Below are positions 52,311 to 61,500 of a DNA stretch of 64,000 bases, one piece after another. Location: NCBI RefSeq assembly GCF_016482685.1, contig NZ_JACYHF010000001.1, positions 310,001 through 374,000 of the forward strand. The letters run 5' to 3'. Within the stretch, counting starts at the first letter, position 1. Each line of letters starts with the position of its first letter. The translations under genes were made by a program, and so were the position numbers. Under the pieces are notes generated by a model. The model was not told the DNA's origin and searched no databases. It saw nothing but the letters and a program-made list of their open reading frames with translations. The stretch comes from Streptomyces sp. DSM 110735. GTDB taxonomy: Bacteria > Actinomycetota > Actinomycetes > Streptomycetales > Streptomycetaceae.

Positions 52311-52919
52311 GTGGAGACGAAACGGACCAGCCCCGTCGGCCGACCGCGGGGATTCGACGCGGACGAGGCCCTTGAGCGCGCCATGCTGTTCTTCTGGCGG
52401 CACGGCTACGAGGGGGCCAGCACCGCCGGTCTGGCGAAGGCGATGGGGATCTCCACCACGAGCATGTACGCGGCTTTCGGCAACAAGGAGCAGTTGTTCC
52501 GCCGGGCCCTGGAGCGCTACACCGAGGGACCGAGCGCGTATCTGGCCCGGGCCGTGGAGGAGCCGACCGCCCTCGGTGTCGCGACGGCGGTCCTGGCCGG
52601 GGCGGTGCGCACCACCACCCGCCCGTCCCACCCGCACGGCTGCCTGGGCGTCTCCGGCGCCCTGACCACCAGTCACTCCGGGGAGGAGGTCCGTGACCTT
52701 CTCGTCTCCTGGCGCGACAACGGCTACTGCTGCCTCAAGCAGCGCTTCGAGCGAGCCGTCGAGGAGGGCGACCTGCCCGCCGACAGCGACCCCGGCCTGC
52801 TGGCCCGTTACGTCACCACCGTCGCCTACGGCATCGCCGTCCAGGCCGCGAGCGGCGTCTGCCGCGACGAACTCCAGGAACTGGCCGACGCCGCCCTGCG
52901 CGCCTGGCCGCTGCGCTGA
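52311..52919 (+). CDS. TetR-family repressor of the SDR cassette
   Basis: 202 residues. TetR helix-turn-helix (FDADEALERAMLFFWRHGYEGASTAGLAKAMGISTTSMYAAFGNKEQLF) and a C-terminal ligand domain with conserved HPHGCLGVSGAL, found in TetR regulators of reductases that sense reactive electrophiles or quinones. A Cys (HGCLG) lies in that segment. GTG 52311 is 6 nt after TAGGCT, so probably leaderless. Divergent from the SDR-SnoaL-SDR operon it probably controls. Confidence 0.88.
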   Translation: METKRTSPVGRPRGFDADEALERAMLFFWRHGYEGASTAGLAKAMGISTTSMYAAFGNKEQLFRRALERYTEGPSAYLARAVEEPTALGVATAVLAGAVRTTTRPSHPHGCLGVSGALTTSHSGEEVRDLLVSWRDNGYCCLKQRFERAVEEGDLPADSDPGLLARYVTTVAYGIAVQAASGVCRDELQELADAALRAWPLR

Positions 52920-52973
52920 GCGAGGCGAGAAGGCGCGCAAGGTGCCGACGCGGTGCTGACGTTGTGCACGCGA

Positions 52974-53015
52974 AGATCCCCCCTGATCCGCGTTTCCGCA
53001 GGTCAGAGGGGATCT
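52974..53015 (-). terminator. terminator of tRNA-Ala
   Basis: AGATCCCC-C-CTGA pairs with TCAG-A-GGGGATCT (one mismatch), ~8 nt beyond the tRNA 3' end. It also separates the tetR gene. Confidence 0.75.
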
Positions 53016-53022
53016 CGGGGGG

Positions 53023-53095
53023 TGGAGCCTAGGGGAGTCGAACCCCTGACATCCGCCATGCAAAGACGGCGCTCTACCAACTGAGCTAAGGCCCC
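53023..53095 (-). tRNA. tRNA-Ala (anticodon TGC)
   Basis: 73 nt on the minus strand. Acceptor GGGGCCT pairs with AGGCTCC and discriminator A follows. The anticodon loop centres on TGC within CTTTGCATG. D-arm (TTAGCTCAGTTGGTAGAGC) and T-arm (GGGGTTCGACTCCCC) are canonical. CCA is not encoded. Confidence 0.97.
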
Positions 53096-53275
53096 GTGCA
53101 GCAGCGTCCGGCCGGAGAAGCTCTCCCGGCGGTCGCCGCAGACCAGAGTACCGGGTCACCCGGGGTATCCGGCAAAAACTTTGGGGCTCCCCCCGTCCGA
53201 ACACGCTCCGTAGGATGCTCGACAAGGTTCGCGTGAGCGAACCGCGGTTCAATGGGGAAGCGATGGGGAGACGCA

Positions 53276-53827
53276 ATGGACGCCGCACAGCAGGAAGCGA
53301 CCGCGAGAGCGCGGGAGCTGCAGCGGAACTGGTACGGGGAGCCACTGGGGGCGCTCTTCCGTAAGCTCATCGAGGATCTCGGGCTCAACCAGGCCCGGCT
53401 GGCGGCGGTTCTGGGTCTGTCCGCTCCGATGCTGTCGCAGCTCATGAGCGGCCAGCGCGCGAAGATCGGCAATCCGGCGGTGGTCCAGCGGGTGCAGCTC
53501 CTGCAGGAGCTGGCCGCACAGGTCGCGGACGGCAGCGTCAGCGCGGCCGAGGCGACCGAGCGGATGGACGAGATCAAGAAATCCCAGGGCGGCTCCGTGC
53601 TCAGCAACAACACCGCGCAGACGACGAACAGTTCGGGCGCGCCGACCGTCAAGCGCGTCGTCCGCGAGATCCAGTCGCTGCTGCGCTCCGTGGCCGCCGC
53701 GGGCGACATCATCGAGGCCGCCGAAAGCATCGCCCCGGCCCACCCCGAGCTGGCAGAGTTCCTCCGGGTCTACGGCGCGGGGCGCACCTCAGAGGCGGTC
53801 GCGCACTACCAGTCCCACCAGAGCTGA
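53276..53827 (+). CDS. helix-turn-helix DNA-binding protein
   Basis: 183 residues. N-terminal HTH (LGALFRKLIEDLGLNQARLAAVLGLSAPMLSQLMSGQRAKIGNP) is XRE-like. The middle is acidic-helical (EATERMDEIKKSQ) then Asn/Thr-rich. The C-terminal part (VVREIQSLLRSVAAAGDIIEAAESIAPAHPELAEFLRVYGAG) is a conserved helical domain. ATG 53276 has GGGAG 5 nt upstream. It lies 84 bp before a kinase gene, and the pair is probably co-transcribed; the kinase may modify it. Confidence 0.78.
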   Translation: MDAAQQEATARARELQRNWYGEPLGALFRKLIEDLGLNQARLAAVLGLSAPMLSQLMSGQRAKIGNPAVVQRVQLLQELAAQVADGSVSAAEATERMDEIKKSQGGSVLSNNTAQTTNSSGAPTVKRVVREIQSLLRSVAAAGDIIEAAESIAPAHPELAEFLRVYGAGRTSEAVAHYQSHQS

Positions 53828-53911
53828 CCGCCGCCCGGCGCGCGTCCCGGTGGGGGTCGGGACGCGGACCGGACGGCGCACCGCACCGGACCAGGGGGAG
53901 GAGCCGCACGC

Positions 53912-55204
53912 ATGGGTGAGGTGTTCGGCGGCCGGTACGAGCTGGCCGACCCGATCGGGCGCGGTGGCGTGGGCGCCGTCTGGCGCGCCTGGGACCACCG
54001 GCGGCGGCGTTACGTGGCAGCGAAGGTGCTCCAGCAGCGCGACGCCCACGCCCTGCTGCGCTTCGTCCGCGAACAGGCCCTGCGCATCGATCACCCGCAC
54101 GTCCTCGCCCCGGCGAGCTGGGCAGCCGACGACGACCAGGTGCTGTTCACCATGGACCTCGTCTCCGGCGGCTCGCTGGTGCACCTGGTCAACGACTACG
54201 GCCCACTGCCGCCCCGCTTCGTGTGCGAGCTGCTCGACCAGCTCCTGTCCGGCCTCGCCGCCGTCCACGCCGAGGGCGTGGTGCACCGGGACGTCAAGCC
54301 CGCCAACATCCTGCTGGAGGCGACCGGCACCGGGCGCCCCCGGCTGCGCCTGTCCGACTTCGGCATCGCGATGCGCCTGGGCGAACCCCGGCTGACGGAG
54401 ACCGACCTCGTGGTCGGCACCCCCGGCTATCTGGCGCCCGAACAGATGCTGGGCGGCGACCCGGACTTCCCGGCCGACCTGTTCGCGGTGGGACTCGTCG
54501 CCCTGTACCTGCTGGAGGGCGCCAAGCCGGACGCCAAGGCGATCGTGCGGTACTTCATGGAGCACGGCACACCAAGTGCGCCCGCGCGGATCCCCGAGCC
54601 CCTGTGGCAGGTCGTGGCGGGTCTCCTCCAGCCCGATCCAGGGGCGAGGTTCCGCTCGGCGACGGGGGTGCGCAAGGCGCTCGCCTCGGCCGTCGAACTC
54701 CTGCCGGAGCCCGGTCCCGACGACGAACCGGTCGAGATCTTCGACCAACTCGGTCCACTGCCGGAGGGGTTCGGGGCGGAAGGTCCGACGAAGCGGGCTT
54801 CCGGGATACGTCCCGACGCCGTACGTCCCGATGCCGGGCGTCCGGAGGGTGTACGTCCCGACGCCGTACGTCCGACCGCGCCTCCCACCCCCGACCCCCG
54901 CACCGTCCACCCCGCCATGTCCGACACCGGAAGCTTCCATCTGCCTCCCCCCGCGCCCCGGGAAGCGTCCGGCACCCCCGTACCGCAGGCGGCGCCCGCA
55001 CCCCCCGCTCCGGCCACCGAAGCACCGACCGTCGCTCCTCCCGCCGAACCCCCGACCGCCCCGTACACCGCGCAGGGTCGCCGCGCCCCCTCACACCGCC
55101 ATCACAGGCGCCGCCCGGGTCCCCCGGCCAAGGTGGCGGTCCCCGTCGTGCTGCTCGCCCTGGCCTGCTACGCCGTCGGCTTCTGGGCGCTGGTACGGAT
55201 CTGA
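53912..55204 (+). CDS. Ser/Thr protein kinase with C-terminal membrane span
   Basis: 430 residues. Kinase domain (~8-270): GRGGVGAVWRAWD, AAKVL, HRDVKPANILL, LSDFGIAM and GTPGYLAPEQ. A Pro-rich linker (~285-405) includes repeated RPDAVRPDAGRP segments. A single C-terminal span (VAVPVVLLALACYAVGFWALV) ends the protein with almost no ectodomain, unlike the other three kinases. Its signal is therefore probably internal or through partners, such as the HTH protein upstream. The 3' end overlaps the convergent gene by 37 bp. Confidence 0.9.
   Translation: MGEVFGGRYELADPIGRGGVGAVWRAWDHRRRRYVAAKVLQQRDAHALLRFVREQALRIDHPHVLAPASWAADDDQVLFTMDLVSGGSLVHLVNDYGPLPPRFVCELLDQLLSGLAAVHAEGVVHRDVKPANILLEATGTGRPRLRLSDFGIAMRLGEPRLTETDLVVGTPGYLAPEQMLGGDPDFPADLFAVGLVALYLLEGAKPDAKAIVRYFMEHGTPSAPARIPEPLWQVVAGLLQPDPGARFRSATGVRKALASAVELLPEPGPDDEPVEIFDQLGPLPEGFGAEGPTKRASGIRPDAVRPDAGRPEGVRPDAVRPTAPPTPDPRTVHPAMSDTGSFHLPPPAPREASGTPVPQAAPAPPAPATEAPTVAPPAEPPTAPYTAQGRRAPSHRHHRRRPGPPAKVAVPVVLLALACYAVGFWALVRI
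54810..54880 (+). repeat. imperfect direct repeats in kinase linker
   Basis: CGTCCCGACGCCGTACGTCC-type units repeat within the linker and encode RPDAVRP segments. Confidence 0.7.
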
Positions 55205-56568
55205 GCCCGGCGGGACGCCAGGGTCCAGGCGCCGAGACCGAGCAGCAGCGCGGTCCCGGTGCCGATGCCCCCCGCCGCGAGGAGACGCATCGTGGTGCCG
55301 TCGTCCCCGCTCTCGCCGGTGACCGCGTCGTGCCAGTCCTGGGAGCTGACCTCGAAGAGACCGTCCGGCACCGACTTCCCGGCGTACCGAGGTCCGTCGT
55401 GCAGGTGTCCGTCGAGGCGCACGGTCAGCGTCACCTCGTAGGGACCGGACCCGAAGCTGTCGGCCAGGCGCGAGCTGACGTGGACGACCAGGTAGTACCG
55501 CCCGGCGAAACGCACGGTGTTCTCGTCGTCGGTGACGGCGTAGCGGTTGGCGTACTCCACCGGCGGCACGGGCGGCAGGGCGGCGGTGCGCGGGGTTCCG
55601 GTGAAGCCGAGGGAGGCGTCCTCGACGCGGCCGCGCGCGGGGTTGTGCAGGGCGAGGTCCAGGGCGCCGCCGACATAGCCGCTGCCGCTGGCGGCGCCGA
55701 GTTCGGCGGTGGCGTGGAGCTGCTGACCCCAGCCGACGGGCACCGCGTAGAAGAGGGTGGTGCCGGGGGCGGCACGGGTGCGCCAGATGCCCTCGCCCAG
55801 CGGGCGCGCGGTGGCGAATCCGGCGCCGCCGGACCGGGTGCGGGCGGTGCCGACGGGCGGCCGGGGTGTGGCAGAGTCCCAGGTGGCGGGCGGCGTGGTC
55901 GGTCCGGGCGTGGTCGGGCGGGACTCCGTGACGGGCGCGATCTCCAGGTCCCAGGTCCGGCGGGATCCGGAGTCCCCGCTGTCCAGGCGCTCGACGAGCA
56001 GGTAATAGGTCCCCGCGCCCGCGCACAGGGTCCGCCCGGTGTCGCGCTGGGCGAGCGCGGTCACGGGTCGCGGGCTCAGGGCGGCGCCGATGGTGGCGGA
56101 GGCGTAGGAGCAGGCGTTGCCGTCGGTGTCGCGGAGCGAGACCCGGATGCCGTCCGTGGAGGCGACGGGGGCGCCTGCCGGGGGTACGGCGGTGACGGGG
56201 GCGTAGGCGGTGGTCTTCGCGGTGAGGTCGAGGCGGTAGTAGAGCTTGCCGTGGGCGGGGAGTGAGCTGCGGTAGGTATGGCCCGCCGTCAGCGGCCGCG
56301 CCGCGGAGGTGCCCGGTTCACCGGACATGGTCTCGGCCCCGGTGGCGAAGGCGTACGGCCGGGGTCCGGACGGCGCGGCTTCGGCGGTCCCGGCCGGGGT
56401 GGCCGCCAGGACACACAGGAGGCTCGCCGCGAAGAGGGCGGCGGTGCGGTGAGGGCGGTGGCGGTGGCGTCCGGTCCGGGGGTCCGGTGCCGGTGCGGCG
56501 TACTGCCGTCGTGCCCGTGCGGTGGTGAACCCCCGCAGTACCCGCCCCGCGCGTCCTCGCCCCCGCAT
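55168..56568 (-). CDS. secreted, membrane-anchored protein of unknown function
   Basis: 466 residues. Long basic N-region (about 40 residues) followed by a signal-peptide-like span (TAALFAASLLCVLAATPAGTAEAAPSG). The exported part (~70-430) is beta-rich: TAGHTYRSSLPAHGKLYYRLDLTAK, GTYYLLVERLDSGDSGSRRTWDLEIAP and RFAGRYYLVVHVSS, repeated carbohydrate-/PPC-like folds. A membrane span (LLAAGGIGTGTALLLGLGAWTLA) with a basic tail ends it. The 3' end lies inside the kinase gene (37-bp overlap). ATG 56568 follows GGGGG by 5 nt. No enzyme motif seen. Confidence 0.68.
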   Translation of the reverse strand: MRGRGRAGRVLRGFTTARARRQYAAPAPDPRTGRHRHRPHRTAALFAASLLCVLAATPAGTAEAAPSGPRPYAFATGAETMSGEPGTSAARPLTAGHTYRSSLPAHGKLYYRLDLTAKTTAYAPVTAVPPAGAPVASTDGIRVSLRDTDGNACSYASATIGAALSPRPVTALAQRDTGRTLCAGAGTYYLLVERLDSGDSGSRRTWDLEIAPVTESRPTTPGPTTPPATWDSATPRPPVGTARTRSGGAGFATARPLGEGIWRTRAAPGTTLFYAVPVGWGQQLHATAELGAASGSGYVGGALDLALHNPARGRVEDASLGFTGTPRTAALPPVPPVEYANRYAVTDDENTVRFAGRYYLVVHVSSRLADSFGSGPYEVTLTVRLDGHLHDGPRYAGKSVPDGLFEVSSQDWHDAVTGESGDDGTTMRLLAAGGIGTGTALLLGLGAWTLASRRAQIRTSAQKPTA

Positions 56569-56808
56569 GGACACCCCCGGTCCCTCCCCCATCGTCCGCA
56601 CCACGCCTGGGGCCCATCCTGCACCGGGAGCCCTTGCTCCATCCGCGCATTCCGCGCGGTCGTCCGAAAGGTCCGGGCCGTCCGGGCCGTTTCCCACGGG
56701 GCTACACCAGCCTCCGGAGACCGGCAACCGGAGACGGCCGGGCCCGGACAACGCGGAACCCCGGTCGCTCGGGGCGGCCGGGGTTCGGTTCAGATCGTGG
56801 TGCCGGGG

Positions 56809-56937
56809 TCAGGAACCCGTGGGCACGGAGTCGGTTGCCTCCGTCCACAGATCCTGCTCGGCGCGATCCGCCTGGATCTGGCGGTACACGAGGAGACCGC
56901 CGATGGCGGCCAGTGCGACCAGGAGCAGCTTCTTCAC
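56809..56937 (-). CDS. DLW-39 family small membrane protein
   Basis: 42 residues: MKKLLLVALAAIGGLLVYRQIQADRAEQDLWTEATDSV with the family's eponymous DLW. One N-terminal membrane span and a short charged tail. GTG 56937 has GAGG 7 nt upstream. In Streptomyces this family lies near gyrA/tRNA-Ile and the origin; role unknown. Confidence 0.85.
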   Translation of the reverse strand: MKKLLLVALAAIGGLLVYRQIQADRAEQDLWTEATDSVPTGS

Positions 56938-57307
56938 CGCGCGACCTCGTCTTTCGTTGGCGTTGGGGACCTCTGGCGCCCGACTATACACACCGGCCGA
57001 TATCGATCGGTGACCTGCGTCGGGGGCCGCCGCACGCCCCAACTCCCGCTTCTCCGCCCGCGATAGCCGAGCGGAAGGGCGCTCGTCCGGAGGGTGATCA
57101 CGAGGGCGCTCGCACCCGCACGCACGGTCAGTTTTCTCCCACTTCCTTCTCATCACCTGGTTTTGCGGGGTTTTCCGGGCTCTTGCGGCCATCCGTGTGG
57201 TGTTCATCTGAACATCGACGCGCCACGGCGCGAGGTCCACCACTTCGGGACGCTCATACACATCATGAGGAAAGTACGCAAATCGCCCAACCCGAAAGTG
57301 AGGGGAC
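56938..57307. other. 370-bp divergent intergenic region
   Basis: No gene seen. It contains the DLW-39 promoter with an internal palindrome (56983-57012) and, at 57201-57214, TGTTCA-TC-TGAACA, an operator-like dyad upstream of the gene at 57308. Confidence 0.5.
56983..57012 (-). promoter_or_regulatory. DLW-39 promoter with internal palindrome
   Basis: On the minus strand TATAGT (56988-56983) is a strong -10. Just upstream, CACCG-GC-CGATATCG-AT-CGGTG (56991-57012) is palindromic except for two inner base pairs. It fills the expected -35/-10 spacer. Confidence 0.5.
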
Positions 57308-57691
57308 ATGGCCCGCACCAAGGTCATGAAGCTGTGGACCGCGTTCGTCACCGCCTTCCTGGCGCTGTGCACGGCGCTCGGACTCGTCACCGCGACCGCC
57401 CCGACGGCGGCCGCCCGGACCGGAAGCCCGACCGAGAGCCCGAGCCGGAGCACCGAGCACCACACGGCGCCAGCGACCACCGCGGCGGCACAGCACAGGA
57501 TCTGGCCGCACGCCAGGGCCCTGCCCCCCACGATGAAACAGCGCATCCGGGCCGAGGCCCACGGAAAGTCCCCCCACTGCCGGAGCCGTTCCCGCACCGC
57601 CGACGACACCGCGACGAAGATCCCGCACCGGCTGTACGTCCCGGAACAGACGGAGAGCGGCGACCGCCACACCCAGCAGCTCGACTGCTGA
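57308..57691 (+). CDS. small secreted protein, DUF6344-like
   Basis: 127 residues. Signal peptide with MKLWTAFVTAFLALCTALGLVTATAPTAAA, then a Ser/Thr/His-rich stretch and a basic, Cys-containing C-terminus ending TQQLDC. It matches my memory of the DUF6344 family, but I hold that loosely. Function unknown. ATG 57308 has GAGGGG close upstream. Transcribed away from DLW-39. Confidence 0.6.
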   Translation: MARTKVMKLWTAFVTAFLALCTALGLVTATAPTAAARTGSPTESPSRSTEHHTAPATTAAAQHRIWPHARALPPTMKQRIRAEAHGKSPHCRSRSRTADDTATKIPHRLYVPEQTESGDRHTQQLDC

Positions 57692-57819
57692 GGAACCCCT
57701 CGGCCCCACAGAACCGCTGACGTCTCGACACCCGGCGACTTGCGTACGCGACCGTCGATGCGAAACCCCTGGCCGACCCGGCCGGGGGTCAGCGCCGCTT
57801 CCACCGCGGCACCGTGCCG

Positions 57820-58008
57820 CTACTCCTCCAGCACCACAGCCCGGGAGGGACACTTCTCCGCCGCCTCCCGCACCGCCGGATCGTCCCCGGACTCCTCCTG
57901 GCCGGGCCGGACCACGCCGTACCCGTCCACGAAGTCGAACACCGCCGGCACCCGGAACGCGCAGTCGGACGAGCCGTAGCAAGCGTCCCGGTCCACGGAG
58001 ACCTTCAT
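57820..58008 (-). CDS. [3Fe-4S] ferredoxin, P450-partner type
   Basis: 62 residues. MKVSVDRDACYGSSDCAFRVP: Cys10 and Cys16 with Ser in the middle position where [4Fe-4S] proteins have Cys, then a third Cys in AAEKCPSRAVVLEE. This is the three-cysteine signature of Streptomyces ferredoxins serving cytochromes P450. GGAGG lies 4 nt before ATG 58008. No P450 or reductase gene is visible in the window, so its partner is encoded elsewhere. Confidence 0.92.
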   Translation of the reverse strand: MKVSVDRDACYGSSDCAFRVPAVFDFVDGYGVVRPGQEESGDDPAVREAAEKCPSRAVVLEE

Positions 58009-58547
58009 GTGTCCTCCCCTTCTCGGGCGGCGGGCCCGGGTCGTCACGGGAACCGGCTCCCGCGCGGGCTGCCCCCGCGCCCAGCACGACCCTGCCCCCT
58101 CGGCACCCGCCTGAACCGGACCCGAGGCAGGCGCGGACACCGCGCGCCACCGCCCGTCCGGCACCGGTCCCTCCCCTCGTGGGGACCGGTACCGAACCGA
58201 GCGGGGGTCCGGGAGCCCCGCGCCGCATCGGCATGCCCGGCGCGAGGTCGTGCGGAGCAGATACGGACACCACCCGGGCTCCGAGCCGGGCGACACGGGC
58301 CCACCGGGCGCGTCCCGGCGAAGTTGACCGAGAACTTTCGACGCCCCGGGGCTCTGTCCCGGCGGGCGGGCCCTTGGCCTGTCCGAACGGTGTGTGACAG
58401 CTCCGCTACCAGGTCGTGATCCTGCCATCCGGTGCGCCCACAGAGGAGATCCCGGTCCCCGAGACCCGGGCTTTCGCGCAGGTCAGCCGTATAGGGTGAG
58501 TTTTCCGGTCCGGACGTCCAGAAGCGGGGGAAGTAAGGGGTGGGACC
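58009..58547. other. 539-bp intergenic region between ferredoxin and NTPase/WD40 genes
   Basis: No convincing gene on either strand; open frames here have no family resemblance and look like high-GC artefacts. A promoter for the rightward gene probably lies near the TATAGG-containing stretch at ~58488. Confidence 0.5.
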
Positions 58548-61500
58548 TTGGGTTCCGACTCAGGGGCACGCACAGCCTTGGCCGAGCGCCTCGCCCTGCT
58601 CTACCGGGAAGCCGGCAACCCGCCCCTCAAGAGCGTGTCCGAGGCCGTCGTCCGGCTCCAGCGCGTGGACGAACGCGGGCGGCCGGTACGGGTCTCCGCG
58701 CAGCGCATCAGCGACTGGCGCCGGGCCAGGAACGTCCCCGCCCAGTTCACCGCCCTCGCCGCCGTCCTGCAGATCCTGATCCCCGAAGCCCGGCGCACAC
58801 GACCCACCCCGGTCTCCGGCGGGCTGTACGACCTGACGCAGTGGCAACGGCTGTGGGAGACGGCGCTGGCCGATCCGGTGGGCGAGAAGCCGCAGCCGCA
58901 GGCGGGGGAGGAGAAGCGGCAACCGCCGTCCCAGGCACCGCCCGTGCCGGGCAGCGTCTGCCCGTACCGGGGTCTCGCGCCCTACCGGCGGGAGGACGCG
59001 CAGTGGTTCTTCGGCCGCGAGCGCGGTACGGACGCCCTGGTGAGCCAGCTCCGCGCCGCCGGGCGCACGGGCGGTCTGGTCATGCTGGTCGGTGCCTCGG
59101 GTGCGGGAAAGTCCTCCCTCCTCAACGCCGGTCTCGTCCCGGCCGTACGGGACGGCGCCCTGGGCAATGACGGCGGGCCCGTGCTGCACCTGGTCCCCGG
59201 CGCCGATCCGCTCGGCGAGCTGATCCAGCTCGTCCCCGCCCTCGAACCCCTCGCCGCCGAGGCACTCGCCGCCGAGCGGAAGGCGGCACGCGATCCGTCG
59301 GCGCCCGGCGCGGACACGCCTCGGCTGACTCGGGCGGTCCGGGAGGCGGTGTTGGCGTGGGCTCGGGGCGCGGCGGCGGGCGGGCTCGCCGTTTCACGTG
59401 AAACGAAGGTCGACGGCTCCTCTGTTTCACGTGAAACAGGAGCTGGCACTTCCGTCGTTTCACGTGAAACAGCGCCCGGGGTTTCACGTGAAACAGGCGC
59501 CGCCATCCCCGCTCCGCGCGCCGAACGACGCCCCCGTCCCGTCCTGATCGTCGACCAGTTCGAGGAGACCTTCACGCTCTGCCCGGACGAGGCCGAGCGC
59601 CGTGTCTTCCTGCGCTTCCTGCACGCCGCCTGCACGCCCGGTCCGTACACACCAGATCCGTCCGCACCCGGCGCTGCCGCGCCCGTCCTCGTCGTCCTCG
59701 GCATACGCGCCGACTTCTACGAGGAGTGCCTCGGCTACCCGGAGCTGGCCGATGCCCTCCAGCACCGGCACATGGTGCTCGGTCCGCTGACCACCGCCGA
59801 GCTGCGCGAGGCGGTGACCGGTCCCGCCAAGGCGGTGGGCTTGGAGCTGGAGGCGGGACTGACCGAGCTGATCGTGCGCGAGGTGACCGCCGACGGTCCG
59901 CGCGGAGCACACGACGCGGGCGTGCTGCCCCTGCTGTCGCACGCCCTGCTCGCCACCTGGCAGCGCCGCAAGGGCGGTCGGCTGACCCTCGCCGGATACC
60001 GCGCGGCCGGTGGCATCCAGGGCGCCGTCGCCGCCACCGCCGAGCGCGCCTGGTCCGGTCTCGACCCGGCCGCACGCAGCGCAGCCCGGCTGCTCCTGCT
60101 GCGCCTGGTCCGGCTGGGCGAGGACACCCACGCCACCCGCAGGCGCGGCACCCGGCGCCAACTGGCCGAGGAGTCCAACGACCCGGGCAAGACCGAGGAG
60201 TCGCTGGAGGCGCTGGTCCGCGCCCGGCTGGTCACCCTGGACGCGGACACCGTCGAGATCACCCACGAGGCGCTGCTGCACGCCTGGCCCCGGCTGCGCC
60301 ACTGGATCGACGACAACCGCACCGAGCATCTGCTGCGCCAGCGCCTGGAGGAGGACGGCCGGGCCTGGGAGTCCTCGCACCGGGACAACTCGCTGCTGTA
60401 CCGGGGCTCCCGTCTGGAGCAGGCCCGCGACTGGGCCGAGTCGGCGGGGGACACCTATCTGACCCGGGGCGCGAAGGAGTTCCTGGCCGCCTCGGTGCGG
60501 CTGCGTCGGCGCACGGTGATCATCAGCCGGGCCGCGGTCGCGGCGCTGGTGGCGCTGGCCGTGCTCGCGGCGGGCTCGGCGGTGATCGCCTCGCGGCAGC
60601 GGGACGACGCGGTGTTCCAGCAGGTGCTGGCCGAGGCGGACCGGGTGCAGCACACCGACCCCTCGCTCGCCGCGCGTCTGGACCTGGTGGCCCACCGGCT
60701 CCGCCCGGACGACGACGGCGCCTACAGCAGGCTGATCTCCATCGTGAACGCCCCGCTCGCCACCCCGCTGTCCGGCCACACGGGAGCCGTCTACCTCACC
60801 ACCTTCAGCCCCGACGGCCACACCCTCGCCACCGCGAGCTACGACCGCACCGTCCGCCTGTGGGACACGACCGACCGGAAGCACCCCACCCCGCTCGGCA
60901 AACCGCTGACCGGCCACACCGGCTGGGTGAGCAGCGCGGTGTTCAGCCCGGACGGGCACACCCTCGCCAGCGCGGGCGACGACGGCACGATCCGCCTGTG
61001 GAACACGACCGACCGGAAGCACCCCACCCCGCTCGGCGCCCCCCTCACCGGCCACAAGGGCACGATCTACCTGGTCGCCTTCAGCCCCGACGGCCGTACC
61101 CTCGCCAGCGCGGGCGAGGACCACACCGTACGGCTGTGGAACGTGGCCGACCCGCGGCGTCCGAAAGCCCTCGGCGCGCTGCGCGGCTCCACCGCGGCGG
61201 TGCGCTCCGTGGCGTTCAGCCCCGACGGGCACACGCTCGCCTCGGGCGGCGACGACGACACGGTCCGCCTCTGGGACGTGGCCGATGCCCGACGCCCCCG
61301 GGCGATCCACCGGGTGCTCACCGGGCACACGGACCTGGTGCACTCGGTCGCCTTCAGCCCCGACGGACGCACCCTGGCCAGCGGCAGCGCGGACGACACG
61401 ATCCGGCTGTGGAACGTCGCCGACCCGAAGCGTTCGGCTCCGCTGGGCGGACCGCTGACCGGGCACACCGGACCGATCTGGTCGGTGGCGTTCAGCCCGG

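Noticed and set aside
50353..53095. Integrative element at tRNA-Ala
   Set aside because: No integrase gene, no duplicated tRNA 3' end and no direct repeats were seen; kept only as an accessory-cassette suggestion.
57820..58428. N-terminal extension of the ferredoxin to 58428, possibly a P450 remnant
   Set aside because: The extra 140 residues show no P450 motif (no Cys-ligand loop or ExxR), and a perfect ribosome site precedes the internal ATG at 58008.
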